The notes below the pieces were generated by a model. The model did no database searches, was not told the DNA's origin, and saw only the letters and a list, made by a program, of their open reading frames with translations. This document shows, in pieces, positions 59,696 to 64,000 of a DNA stretch of 64,000 nt (position 1 is its first letter; each line of letters opens with the position of its first letter). The translations under genes and the position numbers were made by a program. This DNA is from Rhodospirillum sp047263945. Its GTDB lineage: Bacteria > Pseudomonadota > Alphaproteobacteria > Rhodospirillales > Rhodospirillaceae. Location of the stretch: NCBI RefSeq assembly GCF_047263945.1, contig NZ_JBLAVB010000001.1:620001-684000 (forward strand), in the 5' to 3' direction.

Positions 59696-60070
59696 TCAGG
59701 ACAAGATATCCAGAGTGTCCTTGGACATCTCCTCCTGTGTCCGAATGACCGAAGTCGCAGCCTTATAGGCCTGACTCGACGTTTTAAGGTCCACAATATT
59801 GCCCGCCACATCCACATTAGGCGTGGCCCGAACGTCTCCTTCACCATTGGGCAAGGGCACATAGGCTGGATCAATGGGGGAGACGACAGCACGGGTCCCA
59901 GGCGCGTTGGAGACTTGGTTCGCCCTGAGAGGCCGGTAACCATCGTAGCCCTCCCCCTTTGCCGGTAGGGCCGCATCCGAACGCTGGTTAACCAGGTTGC
60001 TGGCTGCCACATTGGTCCGGGTTTCCGCCGCTTTCAGGCCGGAGACGGCGACACTCAAACCGAAATCCAT
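59696..60070 (-). CDS. FlgC-like flagellar rod protein (short)
   Basis: A 124-residue protein. The N-terminal helix MDFGLSVAVSGLKAAETRTN then VAASNLVNQRS follows the rod/hook-protein pattern (with Asn-Leu-Val-Asn in place of N-I-A-N). The late NVDVAGNIVDLKTSSQAYKA and ATSVIRTQEEM matches the flg_bbr_C end. True FlgC is about 135 residues, so this is a paralogue or a divergent FlgC. No other rod genes are near. It follows a 145-residue gene by 11 bases. Confidence 0.75.
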   Translation of the reverse strand: MDFGLSVAVSGLKAAETRTNVAASNLVNQRSDAALPAKGEGYDGYRPLRANQVSNAPGTRAVVSPIDPAYVPLPNGEGDVRATPNVDVAGNIVDLKTSSQAYKAATSVIRTQEEMSKDTLDILS

Positions 60071-60081
60071 ATGCCTTCTCC

Positions 60082-60519
60082 CTAATAATAGCGGTTGAGG
60101 GTACCGCCGACGAGCTTTTCACCGGTAAATCGGGCGGCGATAACGCGCATATTCGCTTCGTAAATCGATGTTCCCCTCTCGCTGGCTTTGGGAACGGTTC
60201 CCATGCCTCTCATCGCTGCGTGGGATTGCTCTGCGAAGAGGACCTGAGAGAATGCGTTGGACGTCTTAATGCGCCCGATCCGGATAGGCTCTTCACCCAA
60301 GGGAACGATGGGGCGGCCTCGTCCCTGTCCGTCACCCGTCCCCCATTCATCGTTCCGCAGCCCCTCATCCTGGGGACCGACATGAGCCGACGCGCCGGTT
60401 TCAAGGATCGGAGAAAAGGATTCGGAGGCCGAAGTCGCACGAAGTCCGTCCCCATACCGTGTGTTGGTAACGGCGGAGAAAGAAGTCGTTGTTCCTGTCA
60501 CCTTGGGGGTGACCGACAT
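60082..60519 (-). CDS. Protein of unknown function next to FlgC-like gene
   Basis: A 145-residue protein without signal peptide. Ser/Thr/Gly-rich start (VTPKVTGTTTSFSAVTNTRY, GDGLRATSASESF), then IRIGRIKTSNAFSQVLFAEQ and the C-terminal SIYEANMRVIAARFTGEKLV. The last part may be an amphipathic helix like those of flagellar or secretion substrates. Probably one operon with the FlgC-like gene 11 bases downstream. No family recognised. Confidence 0.55.
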   Translation of the reverse strand: MSVTPKVTGTTTSFSAVTNTRYGDGLRATSASESFSPILETGASAHVGPQDEGLRNDEWGTGDGQGRGRPIVPLGEEPIRIGRIKTSNAFSQVLFAEQSHAAMRGMGTVPKASERGTSIYEANMRVIAARFTGEKLVGGTLNRYY

Positions 60520-60818
60520 CGTCCAGATCCTCTCTTTACCTAGAACCCCAGCGGGTCAGTCGTTATTTGCGAGCCAGCAGACCGCGCTTCCTATGGTCCG
60601 TCAACGCCCAGCGACATAGAGAAACCCAACGGCGATAGTCCAATGCGTCAAGCGCCCCTGATTATTTATAAAAGAAATCCATCTCCAAGGGAATGGTTTC
60701 CAAAAAACCGTCTGACACCAAACTCAAGGGCATAAAATCCAACACGGGCATAAACCGCCCATTGTGACCACTCCTCCAATATAGACCAATTGGAAGAATT
60801 TTTCCAAGAAATACGAAA

Positions 60819-60955
60819 TATACCCCGCCCCCCACCGGGGCCTGAGGCCCCGGCCCCCCATTGGGGATCAAAGGGTCCGCGACCCTTTGCGGGTCTGGGC
60901 GGAGCCCAGAAACTGCGAAGCAGGTTTTCCGGATGTTCGAAGAAACGGTGTATAT
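60819..60955. repeat. Family B element, copy B4 (reference copy, both ends)
   Basis: It runs from TATACCCCGCCCCCCACCG through GGGGCCTGAGGCCCCGGCCC, AAAGGGTCCGCGACCCTTTG, GGGTCTGGGCGGAGCCCAGA, AACTGCGAAGCAGGTTTTCC and ends GGTGTATAT. It lies 120 bases before the ACT-protein gene. The stretch before it, 60520-60818, holds nothing recognisable. Confidence 0.8.
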
Positions 60956-61077
60956 TCGGAATGAGGCTCCATCCTTTCTCACCCCTTGATCCTGGAAGCC
61001 ATTCGCGGGACAACGGAGTCCAAGCGGGATCTCGTCATCCCAACGGGGTTTCACCCAGGATTTCAGGAGAGTCTTCC

Positions 61078-61602
61078 ATGGCCAACATCCTTCGTATTGC
61101 CCTATCCTGCCCCGACCGGACGGGCCTCGTCGCCGCCGTGAGCGGGCGCCTTTTCGACCTGGGCGCCAATCTGGGCGACACCTCCTTCGCCACCCTGGGC
61201 AGCACAGCGGAGTTCACCATCGTTTGCAGCATGCCCGAAAGCGTCACCGTTGAGGAAACGCGCGAGGCCCTGGCCGCTCTGCCGGAGCTGAAAGACGCCG
61301 ATCTTTGGGTCGGCCGCCCCAAGGATGAAGCCTCTCCCCCCCAAGGAAACAAGGTCACCCATAGCATCGTCGTATCCGGTGGAGACCGCCCGGGCCTTGT
61401 CACCCGCCTAGCGGAAGCCTTCGGCGACTATGGGGCCAGCATCGTGCGCCTGACATCTGAACGGTTGGACGACGTCGAGGGCTTTCGTTACCTCGTCCGA
61501 ATCGAGACGCGGATTCCCAAGGAAAAGGAAATGACCTGCCTCGCCACCGTAAAAAACACATCGGAAGAAATGGGGCTCGCCTGCTCTTTCAAAAGTCTCT
61601 GA
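61078..61602 (+). CDS. Tandem ACT-domain protein (GcvR-like)
   Basis: A 174-residue protein of two ACT domains: LRIALSCPDRTGLVAAVSGR with LFDLGANLGDTSFATLGSTA (1-80), then HSIVVSGGDRPGLVTRLAEA with FGDYGASIVRLTSERLDD (about 95-174). This layout matches GcvR, the repressor partner for glycine cleavage, and similar amino-acid sensors. AGGAGAG lies 7 bases before the ATG. No gcvA or gcv genes are nearby, so the GcvR role is only a suggestion. Confidence 0.88.
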   Translation: MANILRIALSCPDRTGLVAAVSGRLFDLGANLGDTSFATLGSTAEFTIVCSMPESVTVEETREALAALPELKDADLWVGRPKDEASPPQGNKVTHSIVVSGGDRPGLVTRLAEAFGDYGASIVRLTSERLDDVEGFRYLVRIETRIPKEKEMTCLATVKNTSEEMGLACSFKSL

Positions 61603-61705
61603 AAATCAAAAAAAAGGCGCCCAGCAGGTGCCCTGCCCTCGTGATTTATGGATGCCTCGGAGCACTCAAGATCAAATCACGGGACAAGACCCTAGAGGGA
61701 CCGTT

Positions 61706-61855
61706 GCGGGGCTTTGCCGCCCCCACCGGGGCCTGAGGCCCCGGACCCCCATTCCTTTTTTACCAATGGGATCAAAGGGTCCACGACCCTTTGCGGGTCT
61801 GGGCAGAGCCCAGGCTCTCCAGAGCCGATTTTCCGGATTTTCTGAGATCAAATAG
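61706..61855. repeat. Family B element, copy B5
   Basis: GCGGGGCTTTGCCGCCCCC, GGGGCCTGAGGCCCCGGACC, an ATTCCTTTTTTACCAATGGG insert shared with B2, AAAGGGTCCACGACCCTTTG, TGGGCAGAGCCCA, and a changed CTCTCCAGAGCCGATTTTCC in place of CTGCGAAGCAG. The TATA ends are lost. Confidence 0.75.
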
Positions 61856-61858
61856 CCA

Positions 61859-61908
61859 GAGCATCAAGCGGAAAAGTGGGCACCGGTTTTCCGGTCCACT
61901 CGATGCTC
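61859..61908. repeat. F-type hairpin F3 (complete)
   Basis: GAGCATCAAGCGGAAAAGTG then GGCACCGGTTTTCCGGTCCA and CTCGATGCTC: outer arms GAGCATC/GATGCTC and a nested GGAAAA...TTTTCC. This is the complete form of F1 and F2. Confidence 0.75.
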
Positions 61909-61914
61909 AACCTG

Positions 61915-61978
61915 TTCACTCTAGATAAAATTACCCGCCTTAAATCGATTTAAGGCGGGTAATTTTATCTAGAGTGAA
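61915..61978. repeat. 64 bp perfect palindrome with no loop
   Basis: Each arm has 32 bases; centre TAAATC|GATTTA at 61946/61947. Every base pairs, with no spacer. The arm begins TTCACTCTAGATAAAATTAC and continues CCGCCTTAAATC. It joins repeat F3. No gene overlaps it. The following 61979-62211 has no gene I can support. Confidence 0.95.
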
Positions 61979-62211
61979 AAAGGGGCGGCGGACGGACGCG
62001 CCCCGTAAATTGGCCGCCCACCGCCCCCGCGTGTAACCCAGTCCAAAGACCGGACTTGCACGCGATATTGAGACGATAGTCGGATAGACCTTTTGGCGCA
62101 TTGATACAGAGCAGAAACGCGATGCAAGTTCGCATGGCTGTACCGTGATTTTCGCGTAAACCGGCGAATGCCTGCTGAACGGCACCATGCTGCCAAGAAA
62201 ATGGACCTATT

Positions 62212-62988
62212 CTATTCCCCGGCAATTTCCCTCAGGGCACGGTCATCGCAGACGAAGGTATTAACCTTCCGCTCGACGATGATTTGAGAGCGTTTTAATT
62301 CCGCAATCATGCGGCTCGCCGTCTCTGTCGTCACCCCCAACATGGCCCCCAGATCCTCCCGACTGAACAGCTCGCAAACCTCTGCACCATCGGCCTCAGG
62401 CAATCGAGGCAGCTGCAACAGCATCCGGGCAACGCGGGTTCGGGCGCTACCGGTTGACAGACCTGTCAACCAATCATCGGCCTGCTTCACTGACTGGTGC
62501 CAACGCCCCATCAATTGACCGTGTAAGCGGGGTGTTTCCTGACTCAGTCTGGTTACGATATCAACGGGAATTCGGCATACCAGGGAGGGGCGCAGGGCAA
62601 CAGCCGTATGTTCGTATTCTTCCTGAAGGGTCGCCTCCAATCCAAGAGTGTCCCCCGGCCGCAACAAACGCACAATACGCTGGGAACCGTCTCCCAGGTA
62701 TTGGAGCAGCTTTACGAGCCCGGACCGCAAAGTGATCACCGCCCTTGCCCGATCCCCTGCGTTATACAAAACGCCTCCCGCTTCAAAGAGGATTTCGTCG
62801 ATGGGCATATGGATGAGACTAAAGTCTTTTTCTTCCAGGTCGGCGAACAGTGCCAACTCCCGAATACCACACCCCTTGCAATCCGGCTGCCCTTTCCAGG
62901 CGGCTTCAATTCGACTTCGTCTCACCGCGACCTCTTCTTCAGTGAATGGCGCGGACCACCCCAGGTCTTCCCAAGTCATCTTCCCCAT
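62212..62988 (-). CDS. Crp/Fnr family transcriptional regulator
   Basis: A 258-residue regulator. An N-terminal CKGCGIRELALFADL motif is followed by a cNMP-binding-type beta-roll (about 60-170; GGVLYNAGDRARAVITLRSG, LRPGDTLGLEATL) and a winged helix (about 185-255) with FSREDLGAMLGVTTETASRM. FNR has three N-terminal cysteines plus one in the beta-roll. Here only CxxC and one Cys in LVCRIPV are present, so a canonical 4Fe-4S cluster is doubtful. ATG 62988 has GGAAAC upstream; 62979 is possible. Confidence 0.9.
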   Translation of the reverse strand: MGKMTWEDLGWSAPFTEEEVAVRRSRIEAAWKGQPDCKGCGIRELALFADLEEKDFSLIHMPIDEILFEAGGVLYNAGDRARAVITLRSGLVKLLQYLGDGSQRIVRLLRPGDTLGLEATLQEEYEHTAVALRPSLVCRIPVDIVTRLSQETPRLHGQLMGRWHQSVKQADDWLTGLSTGSARTRVARMLLQLPRLPEADGAEVCELFSREDLGAMLGVTTETASRMIAELKRSQIIVERKVNTFVCDDRALREIAGE

Positions 62989-63135
62989 CCAGTTTCCAAG
63001 GGCGCTCCATAAGGTGTGACCCCTTATTCGTCCCCAGCCCACCGAGTGGCGTGATGGTGGAGCGCAACAGTAAAAAGGTCAATCACCATACTCGGTTATA
63101 TGGAGGTGTGTGACTTGAACCACCACGGGAATGCC

Positions 63136-63741
63136 CTATTGCCCAATGGGCTCCCTTGTGGTTCGTAGCAACATATCGACAGCGTCCTCGGCGAGTTTGT
63201 CCATGGCCGCCGTCCCATCCTGCGGTGGAGTAACCAAGGCTTGGCCGAAGAGCAGAGAATAAAGGTACCAAGCCCGGGTCCGAGCCAAGTCCGGTTCCAT
63301 GCCCGCCGCAATAAACAGGGCAATCACCCGCGCCGAACGCTCTGCGTCCACCTGCTCCACCGCGGCTGCGGCCTGAAGGTCGTTGCGGGCCCAATCACGG
63401 ATCGCCAACTCTGTCGCAAGACCCCGCTGGTTCGGATTCCCCAATTGGCGCAGAAGCAAGCGGATCAATCCATCCCGGGGCGTCTCCCCCTCCTTCGGTT
63501 CGGTCACCGCGCGAACGGCAGCGATCCGCCCGTCCCGCCAGTCATCCAGCAGACGGGACAGAAGATCGGCCCGGTCCTTGAAATGCCAATAGAACCCCCC
63601 CTTCGTCACCCCGAGTTCCTTGGCCAAGACCTCCACGCGCACGGCGGAAATCCCGTCTTGGGCCATGGCCCGAAGGGCAGCCTTAATCCAGGCGGAAGCC
63701 CCATCGCCCTTGGTTGAGGCTTTTTGGTCGGAATGAGTCAT
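63136..63741 (-). CDS. TetR family regulator (CoA-thioester/thioesterase-linked)
   Basis: A 201-residue repressor. HTH: WIKAALRAMAQDGISAVRVE, VLAKELGVTKGGFYWHFKDR (about 16-60), then a TetR_C domain with NPNQRGLATELAIRDWARND. ATG 63741 is the family start; the longer frame runs across the operator. A 21 bp palindrome lies 47-67 bases upstream, in the shared region with the divergent thioesterase gene, and a near-identical site occurs at 54.95 kb. Confidence 0.92.
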   Translation of the reverse strand: MTHSDQKASTKGDGASAWIKAALRAMAQDGISAVRVEVLAKELGVTKGGFYWHFKDRADLLSRLLDDWRDGRIAAVRAVTEPKEGETPRDGLIRLLLRQLGNPNQRGLATELAIRDWARNDLQAAAAVEQVDAERSARVIALFIAAGMEPDLARTRAWYLYSLLFGQALVTPPQDGTAAMDKLAEDAVDMLLRTTREPIGQ

Positions 63742-63787
63742 GGACAGGTGGACCGGAAAACAGGAATTGACGGAGAACAATGGAGTC

Positions 63788-63808
63788 CATACCATACCGT
63801 ATGGAATG
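63788..63808. promoter_or_regulatory. 21 bp palindromic operator, copy 2
   Basis: CATA then core CCATACCGTATGG then AATG: one base different from copy 1 at 54946-54966. It lies between the TetR gene and the thioesterase gene, about 47 bases before the former and 100 before the latter. Likely the TetR binding site. Confidence 0.75.
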
Positions 63809-63908
63809 CGCCTTAGCGAGCCTGGAATCATGTTTTTCCTTGGAAAGACGGCAGAGGCGACCGAAGCACAAGCCAAACACGGATAAAGTGACCGGAGCAG
63901 AGCCCCTC

Positions 63909-64000
63909 ATGACCTTCATACCCAAAGACCCACATTTTGAAGCGAGGGTTCGTGCCAGCTTTGCGCGCCAAACGATTAACAAGGCCCTGGGTTGTGAATT
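63909..64000 (+). CDS. PaaI-type thioesterase, N-terminus (3' end outside window)
   Basis: Thirty codons from ATG 63909: MTFIPKDPHFEARVRASFAR then QTINKALGCE. The DPxFEARVRASFARQ start is typical of PaaI/hotdog thioesterases that hydrolyse aromatic or acyl-CoA thioesters. The hotdog core lies outside the window, so this rests on the N-terminus alone. It is divergent from the TetR regulator. Confidence 0.65.
   Translation, partial: MTFIPKDPHFEARVRASFARQTINKALGCE

Noticed and set aside
61940..62225. Three overlapping minus-strand frames
   Set aside because: They start upstream of the Crp gene end and run into the 64 bp palindrome; no ribosome site and no recognised domain. An insertion-sequence remnant was considered but no terminal repeats were seen.
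1..64000. CRISPR array
   Set aside because: The many repeats are dispersed, palindromic and without regular spacing or unique spacers, so they are not CRISPR.

Overview
The window is a 64 kb chromosomal stretch of a GC-rich alphaproteobacterium, most likely a free-living, probably marine, member of the Rhodospirillales. The case rests on an NDUFS4-type complex I accessory protein, a TRAP transporter, an Mrp antiporter, chemotaxis and flagellar genes, FecR/OmpA proteins, and intergenic palindromes of the kind seen in this class. The genus cannot be fixed from sequence alone. Both ends cut genes: a CobW-type GTPase at the left and a PaaI-type thioesterase at the right. No insertion sequence, prophage or CRISPR array was seen.

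Layout. 0-5.9 kb: CobW C-terminus, Gate-domain membrane protein with divergent Lrp regulator, DUF1989 protein, histone-deacetylase-like amidohydrolase, PRC-barrel protein. 6-7.3 kb: cfa. 7.3-10.8 kb: zinc uptake locus (znuB-znuC-zur divergent from znuA) with a perfect Zur-type palindrome between them. 10.7-12 kb: dodecin, RidA, glutaredoxin. 12-14 kb: leuA preceded by a leucine-rich leader peptide and hairpin (attenuator). 14-20 kb: OpgC-like protein, GNAT, DUF2000/LysE/AraC group, tRNA-Arg, complex I subunit, tRNA-Pro, DUF192. 20-25 kb: an HMP/NMT1-type ABC transporter whose ATPase and permease genes are separated from the binding-protein gene by an inverted fecR-ompA pair; a pseudoknot-like structured region precedes the ATPase gene. 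25-32.5 kb: a ten-gene Mrp-type cation/proton antiporter operon with a free-standing DUF4040 (MbhD/E-type) subunit and three antiporter-like large subunits. 33-36.3 kb: TRAP transporter. 36.5-43.2 kb: small secreted protein, ChaN-like protein, Panacea/SocA-like protein, ydbH-ynbE-ydbL envelope operon. 43.5-53 kb: MAPEG/TetR pair, recJ, chemoreceptor, RBBP9-type hydrolase, small proteins, dusA, hemerythrin. 53-64 kb: enoyl-CoA hydratase and quinone reductase, tRNA-Glu, an SBP/EAL relic, an NMT1-GGDEF cyclase, FlgC-like pair, GcvR-like ACT protein, Crp/Fnr and TetR regulators, thioesterase start.

The most unusual layer is intergenic. Two families of modular GC-rich elements (called A, ten copies, and B, five copies here) are built from strings of short hairpins. 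The fuller A copies have GTACACGACAGT-like inverted ends. They often sit beside a second set of cap hairpins (C, D, F types) that begin at, and supply, the TAG stop codon of the upstream gene. A 64 bp perfect palindrome without a loop lies in one such composite.

Regulatory links seen: a near-identical 21 bp palindrome lies upstream of the second TetR gene/thioesterase and again at 54.95 kb near the CoA-ester/quinone operon and a 54-residue gene, suggesting one regulon.
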